Source: UBA4660 sp034408895
GTDB lineage: Bacteria > Bacteroidota > Bacteroidia > Flavobacteriales_D > Sanyastnellaceae
Reading direction: 5' to 3'
NCBI GenBank assembly: GCA_034408895.1
Contig: JAWXCI010000016.1
Coordinates: 1-8,895 of the forward strand
DNA: 8,895 nt
Position 1 is the first letter of the stretch. Each line of letters opens with the position of its first letter. This document shows positions 1 to 6,500 of this stretch, in pieces. The translations under genes and the position numbers were made by a program. Under the pieces are notes generated by a model that saw only the letters and a program-made list of their open reading frames with translations, was not told the DNA's origin and did not search any database.

Positions 1-206
1 CGGGACTTGGTGGTATCGAGCAGTCATTTGTTCCTCTACCAAAGGATCGTTCCTTTGGGACTTTGCATACTGCTGTCCTTCCCTTTTGGAAGTGGAGGGA
101 TGGGATCGCACCAATGGCGCGGAGCCGCATCCGTCATCGGCACTCACTTATACTTGCATTTTTTAAAATTCGAGGGAATGAGGACCATTATTCAGCCTAG
201 GAATTT
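1..206. other. Leader region upstream of pssA, no recognised gene
   Basis: I recognise no gene here. Over roughly the first 147 bases five of the six frames have no stop codon: all three forward frames, plus two reverse frames that run off the left edge, one of them starting at a GTG at 147. None of the translations resembles a family I know. Forward frame 3 ends in TAG at 198-200, only six bases before the pssA ATG, so it could be the tail of an upstream gene, but its composition (many His, Arg and Trp, no motif) is unconvincing. The last 50 bases are AT-rich, as expected for a promoter or leader, but no good TAnnTTTG box is present; the closest is TATACTTG at 149-156, without a matching -33 element. 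Confidence 0.5.
39..58. repeat. Inverted repeat / hairpin, 8-bp stem
   Basis: CCAAAGGA (39-46), loop TCGT, TCCTTTGG (51-58) form a perfect 8-bp stem with a 4-base loop. No T-run follows, so it is not a classical intrinsic terminator. Two weaker hairpins follow: CTTCC/GGAAG at 78-92 and GCGG/CCGC at 119-128. It may be part of a dispersed repeat or a structured leader; the sequence alone does not decide. Confidence 0.45.
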
Positions 207-956
207 ATGAAACCCCACATCCCCAACATCCTCACCCTTTGCAACCTGGCCTGCGGCACGCTTGCCCTTTTTTGGATGATGGAAGGGAAGCCGCTTTACT
301 ACGCATCACTCCTTATTATTATAGCAGCGCTGTTCGATTTGCTGGATGGCCTGGCAGCCCGCGCTCTTAAAGTGACCAGTGCCATAGGCAAAGACCTCGA
401 CTCACTGGCCGATTTGGTGTCGTTCGCGGTGGTGCCATCTTTAATAGTGTTTGATATGATGGGCAGCGTGGAAGCGGGGCTTTTCGCATCGCCCTACATT
501 AAATATGTGGCGATAATCATTGCGTTGCTCAGCGCCCTGCGTCTTGCACGTTTTAATAATGATGTGCGCCAAAAAAATGATTTCATAGGGCTGCCCACTC
601 CCGCCCATGCCCTGTTCTGGATTTCGTGGCCCCTCATTTTGCGGGAACAACACAATTATGATTTGATGGCCGGAGTGTGGTCAGTGCCCGTTTCGCAAGC
701 ATCATTTTTGATTTTCCTTGTTGTGTTGCCCCTCTTGCTCAACTCCGGCTTGAAATTATTTGCACTCAAATTTCAGAGCGGAGGCTGGGCCGCAAATCAG
801 CAGCGATACACCTTTCTATTACTGGGTGCAGCAGTGCTCGCTTTGTGTGCCATCGGAGCGGGCATCATCTCCCTTGCCCTTCCGCTCCTTTTACTTTTGT
901 ACCTTGTAATATCCGTAATCTTCAACCACATTATCAACCCCCAACATGAAATTTAA
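207..956 (+). CDS. pssA: CDP-diacylglycerol--serine O-phosphatidyltransferase (phosphatidylserine synthase)
   Basis: This inner-membrane enzyme joins CDP-diacylglycerol and L-serine to give phosphatidylserine and CMP, the first step towards phosphatidylethanolamine. The 249-residue product carries the complete CDP-alcohol phosphotransferase signature D-x2-DG-x2-AR-x8-G-x3-D-x3-D: D44, D47-G48, A51-R52, G61, D65 and D69. The N-terminal IPNILTLCNLACG (residues 5-17) is typical of the PssA branch of the family. Hydrophobic stretches through the protein (about 10-26, 31-46, 72-86, 98-112, 165-178, 201-240) fit a polytopic membrane protein, and the length is normal. The start is fixed: an in-frame TAG at 198-200 leaves ATG 207 as the first possible ATG, preceded only by a weak AGGA four bases upstream. 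Its 3' end overlaps purS by 11 bases, suggesting co-transcription. The usual partner, phosphatidylserine decarboxylase, is not in the window. Confidence 0.95.
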   Translation: MKPHIPNILTLCNLACGTLALFWMMEGKPLYYASLLIIIAALFDLLDGLAARALKVTSAIGKDLDSLADLVSFAVVPSLIVFDMMGSVEAGLFASPYIKYVAIIIALLSALRLARFNNDVRQKNDFIGLPTPAHALFWISWPLILREQHNYDLMAGVWSVPVSQASFLIFLVVLPLLLNSGLKLFALKFQSGGWAANQQRYTFLLLGAAVLALCAIGAGIISLALPLLLLLYLVISVIFNHIINPQHEI

Positions 957-1200
957 AGCCAGCATAATCGTGATGCCCCTCGATGCACTGCTCGACCCGC
1001 AGGGCAAAGCCGTTACACATTCCATGACCAGCCTGGGCCTGCCGGAAATAACGGGAGTGCGCATTGGCAAACACATCAATCTGCAAGTAGATGCCACCGA
1101 CCAGAAGTCCGCAGAAACTATTGTGGACCAGGCTTGCAAAAAACTTTTGTGCAACGAAATAATGGAGCGTTACTCCTTCTCTTTAGGCGAGATAAAGTAA
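946..1200 (+). CDS. purS: Phosphoribosylformylglycinamidine synthase subunit PurS
   Basis: PurS is the small subunit of the three-part FGAM synthase (PurS-PurL-PurQ), which converts FGAR, glutamine and ATP to FGAM in purine synthesis; PurS bridges the glutaminase PurQ and the small-type PurL. The 84-residue product has the usual PurS length and landmarks: a start with alternating hydrophobic residues (KFKASIIVMP), DPQGKAV at 17-23, then LGLPEITGVRIGK (30-42), and a C-terminal helix with CKKLLCN followed by MERYSF. The ATG lies inside the end of pssA (11-base overlap), so translation may be coupled. Its presence implies that this genome uses the small PurL with separate PurQ rather than the single long PurL. 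Neither purL nor purQ is in the window. Confidence 0.93.
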   Translation: MKFKASIIVMPLDALLDPQGKAVTHSMTSLGLPEITGVRIGKHINLQVDATDQKSAETIVDQACKKLLCNEIMERYSFSLGEIK

Positions 1201-1315
1201 GAATTTCTGTCGGGAGGAACCTCCTAGGGGAAGGACGATTAGCAGGTTTTCGCCACTTAGTCTGGCAACCCAATACCGCAGAATGTCTTTCCTTGCGTTC
1301 AAAAATTTTTAGGGA
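1201..1315. other. Intergenic gap with weak hairpin
   Basis: This 115-base spacer separates purS from the glycosyltransferase gene. A short perfect inverted repeat GGAG-GAAC-CTCC lies at 1213-1224, ten bases after the purS stop codon region. No T-tract follows it, so I do not call a terminator. No TTTG/TAnnTTTG promoter pair was found, so whether the downstream gene is transcribed with pssA-purS remains open. Short open frames across the gap do not resemble proteins. Confidence 0.35.
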
Positions 1316-2764
1316 TTGAAAAACTGGTCGCAAAACCGTTGGGCGTTTTTAGTGCTGATAGTCATTGCCGCCATCATCGCACCTGTTATTTATTTCTCCA
1401 GAGGTAGCTTCCAACTGGGTGATACCTACGCTCACTACTACATTGCGCGATGGGCACTCCGGTATCCCGAAATGCTCGTGAGCCACTGGGGCAAACCGGT
1501 GTTCACCTCGCTTTATGCAATCCCATCACAATTGGGCTACACCGCGGCAAAATTTTTCACACTCCTCATCGGGCTTACTGCGTGTTGGTTCACTTTCAAA
1601 ACCAGTAAAGAGCTGAAACATTCGTTTGCACTTCCATCCATTTTCTTTCTGCTCAGTTCTCCCATTTATTTCATCCACCTCAACAGCACCATGACGGAGA
1701 CATTGTTCTCGCTCGTCACCATCGTTTGCGTTTATTTATTGCTGAAAGAAAAATACCTGTGGTCGGCCCTCCTCTTTTCATTTCTTCCCTTTGTGCGCAC
1801 GGAGGGGTTCATCCTTCTTCCCCTTTTCAGTTTATGGTTTTTATACAAGAAACAATGGAAGGGATTTTTGCTTCTCGCAGCGGGAACCATCTTTTATAGC
1901 CTGCTCGGATGGTTTTTTCACTACCACAATTTTTTCTGGGTTTTCACCGCCAATCCTTATGCATGGGAAAGCACTTACGGTAGCGGAGAACTTTGGCATT
2001 TCGTAACCTCAAACAAGATCATCTGGGGAATTCCTTTTGCTATTGTGTTGTGCCTCGGCATGGCGGTGCATGTTTTTTATTGGGGCAAGATGAAGAGGAA
2101 AAAATTGGACCTGAATCGCGAACTTTTTCTTGCGTTGATACCTGCACTCATTTTTCTCGCGTTTCATTCCATAGCCTGGTGGCAAGGCCGCATGGCTTCC
2201 GCTGGCGAAGTTCGGGTGATCATTTCGGTGATGCCGCTGTTTGCGCTGGTGGCCAACCGCGGTTTAACGGAGGTCTTGGCCATCATTCCCCGCATTGGAA
2301 TGTTGAAGCCAATTCTTATTGCAGCCGCCTGCATTTACCTTTTCGCTATTCCGTTTTTCATGTTCGATCTTCCGCTAAAAAGAGCGCGGGATCATGAACT
2401 TGTGTATCGCAGTTGCCAGTTCATCAGGCAAAATATTTCAGGAAAAAAAATCTGGTTCATTGATCCACTCGTGCCGGTCGAACTGGACCTTGATGGCTTC
2501 GGAAATAAAGAAGCACAACAATGGTTTCCGCATCCCGCCACACCCCAGGTGGATGTCGTGCCGGGCGAAATTGTGTTTTGGGACGGCCACTTCTGCCCCA
2601 AAGAAGGAAAAACTAAACTCACATCGTTCACCGAAACACCTTACTTCAAAACACTTGCGCATTTTGTTCCGGAAATCCCCTTCACCGTTTTCGGAAATCC
2701 TTATGAAATTTTCATTTTTGAACGAACGGATATGCCGAATTTGAACACGTTGAATCAAAAATGA
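1316..2764 (+). CDS. GT-C-type membrane glycosyltransferase (ArnT/PMT-like), TTG start
   Basis: This predicted polytopic inner-membrane glycosyltransferase of the GT-C fold probably moves a sugar from a polyprenyl-phosphate donor to a periplasmic acceptor. The 482-residue product begins with a membrane segment (residues 9-27) followed by a periplasmic loop with D36-x3-H40, the acidic site expected in this fold. Further landmarks are MTE (126-128), RTEG at 161-164, and a late GEVR (297-300) before a hydrophobic stretch ending in a Pro-rich turn. About ten hydrophobic segments run to residue 350. The last 130 residues form a soluble, probably periplasmic, domain with FWDGHF (421-426). An in-frame TAG at 1310-1312 forces a start at or after 1313; TTG 1316 is the best choice because the next alternative, GTG at codon 13, would cut the first membrane helix. 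The stop overlaps the next gene as ATGA. Acceptor and sugar cannot be told from sequence. Confidence 0.72.
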   Translation: MKNWSQNRWAFLVLIVIAAIIAPVIYFSRGSFQLGDTYAHYYIARWALRYPEMLVSHWGKPVFTSLYAIPSQLGYTAAKFFTLLIGLTACWFTFKTSKELKHSFALPSIFFLLSSPIYFIHLNSTMTETLFSLVTIVCVYLLLKEKYLWSALLFSFLPFVRTEGFILLPLFSLWFLYKKQWKGFLLLAAGTIFYSLLGWFFHYHNFFWVFTANPYAWESTYGSGELWHFVTSNKIIWGIPFAIVLCLGMAVHVFYWGKMKRKKLDLNRELFLALIPALIFLAFHSIAWWQGRMASAGEVRVIISVMPLFALVANRGLTEVLAIIPRIGMLKPILIAAACIYLFAIPFFMFDLPLKRARDHELVYRSCQFIRQNISGKKIWFIDPLVPVELDLDGFGNKEAQQWFPHPATPQVDVVPGEIVFWDGHFCPKEGKTKLTSFTETPYFKTLAHFVPEIPFTVFGNPYEIFIFERTDMPNLNTLNQK

Positions 2765-3285
2765 CCAATCAACTTCACAAGCTATTTGTCGCCCACGTTC
2801 CTTCTCCCATTGGCCTGTTGCGCATCGAGACCAATGCAATTGCCATCACACGAATTGATTTTGTGAATGAAGTGAAAGAAGAAGAACATCAAACTCCATT
2901 GCTGAACGAAGCGAAATTGCAATTGCATAATTATTTCGTTGATTCACTCGAAAAATTCACAGTTCCTCTTCAGCCGCGTGGCACGCATTTTCAGTTAACC
3001 GTCTGGGACGAACTGGTGAAAATTCCATTCGGAAAAACCAACAGCTACGCAGATATTGCGAACAAACTTGGTGATGTAAACGTGATAAGAGCAGCGGCCT
3101 CTGCTAACGGGAAAAATCCCATTCCCATCATCATCCCTTGTCATCGGGTAATGGGCAAGCATGGATCACTTATAGGATACAGCGGAGGCCTCTGGCGTAA
3201 AAAATGGCTTTTCAACCACGAATTGAAAGGCATCCAACCATATCTATTCGGCCCATTAACTAACGTGGTGAAGCCTGATCTCTAA
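2761..3285 (+). CDS. ogt: Methylated-DNA--protein-cysteine S-methyltransferase (O6-alkylguanine-DNA alkyltransferase)
   Basis: This suicide DNA-repair protein transfers the alkyl group from O6-alkylguanine (or O4-alkylthymine) to its own cysteine. The 174-residue product shows the family layout: an RNase H-like N-terminal domain (about 5-70) and a C-terminal DNA-binding domain with PFGKTNSYADIA (89-100), a helix-turn-helix containing R110 as the intercalating arginine, the asparagine-hinge region SANGKNP (114-120), and the active-site PCHRV with nucleophile C127. GSLIGYSGGLWRKKWL (135-150) completes the domain. There is no Ada-type N-terminal regulatory domain, so it is the stand-alone Ogt/MGMT form with a short extra tail of about 15 residues. 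The ATG overlaps the stop of the glycosyltransferase gene by four bases (ATGA), indicating translational coupling, though the two functions look unrelated. The symbol ogt follows family convention. Confidence 0.95.
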   Translation: MTNQLHKLFVAHVPSPIGLLRIETNAIAITRIDFVNEVKEEEHQTPLLNEAKLQLHNYFVDSLEKFTVPLQPRGTHFQLTVWDELVKIPFGKTNSYADIANKLGDVNVIRAAASANGKNPIPIIIPCHRVMGKHGSLIGYSGGLWRKKWLFNHELKGIQPYLFGPLTNVVKPDL

Positions 3286-3360
3286 GGCATTAACCACTTA
3301 GTGTATGGAGTAGTCCTTCAACTTTTGCAAGAACAAATAGTAATGACTTTGGATAATAAA

Positions 3361-3375
3361 TTTGGTTTCACCAAA
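3361..3375. repeat. Palindrome over the -33 element (possible operator)
   Basis: TTTGGT-TTC-ACCAAA is a perfect 6-bp inverted repeat with a 3-base centre. It includes the -33 TTTG and reaches into the promoter spacer, so a dimeric regulator bound here would compete with RNA polymerase. The role as an operator is inference from position only; in AT-rich DNA a 6-bp palindrome can occur by chance. Confidence 0.3.
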
Positions 3376-3393
3376 GACATACCTTTACATTTG
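3361..3393 (+). promoter_or_regulatory. Candidate Bacteroidota sigma-A promoter of the giant gene
   Basis: TTTG at 3361-3364 and TACATTTG at 3386-3393 are separated by 21 bases and match the published Bacteroidota consensus TTTG-N(17-23)-TAnnTTTG at all defined positions. The start point would be near base 3400, giving a leader of about 60 bases before ATG 3463. A second box, TAAATTTG at 3357-3364, overlaps the -33 element but has no properly spaced upstream TTTG. Confidence 0.65.
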
Positions 3394-3430
3394 CCCGACC
3401 GAATTACCGAAAAGCCCGACTAACCGAATT
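3393..3430. repeat. Imperfect direct repeat in the leader
   Basis: GCCCGAC occurs at 3393-3399 and 3414-3420, and ACCGAATT at 3398-3405 and 3423-3430, so two near-copies of a GCCCGAC...CGAATT unit lie in tandem at and just after the presumed transcription start. The unit is GC-richer than its surroundings. It could be a short duplication or a regulatory site; no function can be assigned. Confidence 0.4.
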
Positions 3431-3462
3431 GGGCACTTCTTAAATTTTATTTTACTTACCAC

Positions 3463-3549
3463 ATGAAAATTTCTACATTTTCCAATGCAATCCTTCGTGG
3501 ATTCGCTACTTCAGTTTTCGTTATCATTTCTTGTTTTACAGCTCTTGCC
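3463..3549 (+). other. Sec signal peptide of the giant protein
   Basis: Residues 1-29 have the n-h-c layout: a short N-terminus with K2 and R12, a hydrophobic core from about 13 to 25 (GFATSVFVIISCF), and an ALA box at 27-29 giving a likely signal peptidase I cut before TEP. There is no Cys at the right place for a lipobox cut, since C24 sits inside the hydrophobic core without an adequate +1 context. This also supports ATG 3463 as the real start. Confidence 0.85.
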
Positions 3550-6500
3550 ACTGAGCCAGTTTCAGTGAACGATGGTTGTGTAACCTGTAACAATGTGACT
3601 AATGCAGGATCCATTGGAGTAGATCAAACTGGCTGCACGCCTTTTGATCCGGCTACTATCACAAGTATAGCCGACCCCACAGGTGGAAGTGGAGCCCTGG
3701 AAATTATCTGGGTGTATTGGAATGCCAGTACCAACTGGAACCTCACCACCATCTCGGGGGCCACCAGTTTAACATACAATCCCGGCCCGGTGACTGAAGA
3801 CACCTATTTCAGGCGTTGTTCAAGGCGTGCCGGATGCAGCGATTACGTTGGTGAATCCAATGATGTTTTCGTTGACGTGAATGTCTGTAGCACGTGCAAT
3901 GGCACTATTGAAAACCTGGTGATCCACAACCTCGACAACGGCCTTATGTTTTCATCATTGATGAATGGTGGAACATATTCACTCGGTTCACTCCCATCCA
4001 ACTGGAATGTTGAAGCATTGCTTTCAGGCAGTAATGCAGAAAGTGTGAAGTTCACCTGGACGGGCAGTTATGTAGCCAATAACACAGAAAACTCCGTTCC
4101 TTTTCGCTCACCTACGGACAATGTTGTCCTCAATCTCGGAGTGGGAACCTATACGCTGAACGCGAAACTTTATAGCCAGGACAACTTGGGTGGGCTTTTG
4201 TGCGATGAACTCGCGCTCACGTTCAGTATCATTGAAGATTGCGACAATTTGACTTTTGGAGGATTGATTGGCAATGACCAAAGCGGATGTGGTGCTTACA
4301 ACCCGGAACCGTTCGAAAACCTTTGTGACCCAAGTGGTGGCAGCGGTGCACTTGAAATAATCTGGATGTACAAAAATGAAAGTACAGGCTGGAACTGGGT
4401 TGTTATCGCTGGTGCAAACGGACTCGCTTATGATTCCGGACCGGTTTCCGAAACCACAGTTTTCATCCGTTGTGCCCGTAGAAATCCCTGTACTGACTAT
4501 ACAGGCGAGAGCAATGAAGTGACTGTAACCGTTACCGGTCCATGCTGCTTCTATTCAGCGTATGATGAGCAGTACAACCAATCGAATGGCACCACTTTCT
4601 CTTCAACCTTTACAAGTACTTACAGTGGCTCGCATATTTTTTCAGTACAGAGCGGAGCATTTACAGCCAACGACACAGATTCTGAAGGCGTTTGGACAAG
4701 CTCAGTCATAGATATTGCAGGACAAGGTGCGGCATGTATTTCACTCGATATTTCGGAAACGGGATCTTTGGAAGATGAAGACTATATAAAGGTGTACTAC
4801 AAACTGGATGGCGGAGCAGAGGTGGCATTGCCCAATGGTATCATCACAAATGATTTTGGATCAAGCAGTTTGAGCCTTTGCGGACTTATCGGAAGTACGC
4901 TTCAGGTAATAGTGAAAGCGAAGAACTCCGCGGCAGGCGAATTTTACTACATAGATAACGTGAACGTAAACGTGGAAGGCGATTGCACTCCACTGGAAAT
5001 TTGCCTTATTGATGGTTACCAATCTGCTGGTGGAAGAATTTTCTGGATTCCTGGTTATGGCACTGATTTCAAATCTTCACCAATTGACCCACTTAAACTA
5101 ACGAAGTACAGCGGAGGTATTGCTCACCTCTCCGGCACTATAGAAAGAATTGCTGACTCCAATCAAAAGTTTGTTGTATCGCTTTGGTTCAACAATAAGT
5201 CAACCTATGCACAGTGGATTGCACAGGGCAACCAGGCACACACTCCGGAACTGGGTGATGAAACAGCGTGGACATTCTACGACTTCGACTCAAATCACTC
5301 ACATACATTGGTAGGTGCAGGTTCACTCTTAGGCACAACACTTTTCCTGGAAAACCAGATGGATATTTTTGGCTTGCAACTAGGCAATGGTGCAAACTCA
5401 TTGAATAACAATGCCAGTGGTATTTCAACTTGGTTCAGCTATACCGGCACTACCAGCGGCAATGGCGACATCAATGGTTCATACGATTGTGGTGATTGCA
5501 CACTGGATGTGGATGCCGGTCTCAACCAGGATATTTCCTGCCTGCCAGGCGCACAGACTCAACTCAATAGTACAGTAACCGGTGCAGAAGTTTGCGAAAC
5601 ACCTCCTGTTACAGATTGTAATCATCCTCTTGCCAACCAAGGCGGATGGCTCGAAAATTCAACGGCTTCTACTATTTGTGGCGACAATGCAGGAACCAAA
5701 CTCTGGACGCAAAGTGGCCAGGGCACATCCTACATCACACTTGATTTAGGTGTGGAAGTTCCTGCGGGTACTGCTATTTGTGTGAACATGAAGCTGGAAC
5801 ATTGCAGCAATTCAAGCACAGGATATTCTGACGCAAAAATTCAGGCATCAACAAGTTCTGCAAGCGGGTTTGTCAATCTTACTTCGTCAGTCACGTTTTC
5901 GCAAACCAATTACCAGGAATTCTGTTACACACTGGGCGCGGCTGCACGCTACATTAAAATATCTGACAATGGCTATTGCGCCTTCCGTGTGGACTATGTG
6001 GAATACACTACTCCAGGTTCGTCCGGTGGCGATGTGGATCACCAATGGACGGGTCCGGGCATAGTGGGTGCAAGCAATGGTTCATCCATAAATGTGAATG
6101 CTGCTGGTACATATATAGTAGTGGTAACTGATTGCGACAACTGCACAGCATCTGACACTGTGCAGGTGACTGGCACTACCTGCTCGCCCATCATTTTCCA
6201 CAATGTGCCTGCCGATGTTTCGGTACAGTGTGATGAAATTCCATCACCACCAAACAATGTTTACGGCTCAAATGATTGCGATGAATACATCGAAGTTTCG
6301 TACAGCCAGCAAATCATTGGTTCAGGTTGCAGTTACTCAATCATAGGCACGTGGACGGCAGTTGATAATTGCGGAAACTCTGCTTCTGATTCACAAACCA
6401 TTTGGGTGAGTGATACGGAAGATCCGGTGTTCGCAGACCAGCCAGGTGTTTACGATTTAGGTTGTAATGAAAGTGTTTCATACATCCAGCCGGTTGTAAC

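Larger units (their letters stand above)
3286..3462. other. Intergenic region between ogt and the giant gene
   Basis: These 177 AT-rich bases separate the ogt stop from the giant gene's ATG. I found no convincing hairpin plus T-run terminator after ogt. The 3' half contains the promoter candidate, its internal palindrome and a direct repeat, listed separately. No Shine-Dalgarno sequence precedes ATG 3463 (the leader is A/T-rich), which is normal in Bacteroidota. Confidence 0.6.

Noticed and set aside
149..156. TATACTTG as the -7 box of a pssA promoter
   Set aside because: One mismatch to TAnnTTTG and no TTTG or TTG at the right distance upstream.
7..210. 67-codon forward frame before pssA
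   Set aside because: Overlaps the pssA start, shows no family motif, and other frames of the same stretch are equally open, so openness is not evidence of coding.
1213..1224. GGAG-GAAC-CTCC as a terminator after purS
   Set aside because: The stem is only four to five base pairs and no T-run follows.
1993..2397. 134-codon forward frame inside the glycosyltransferase gene
   Set aside because: Shadow of the glycosyltransferase frame, with no motif and a composition unlike a natural protein.
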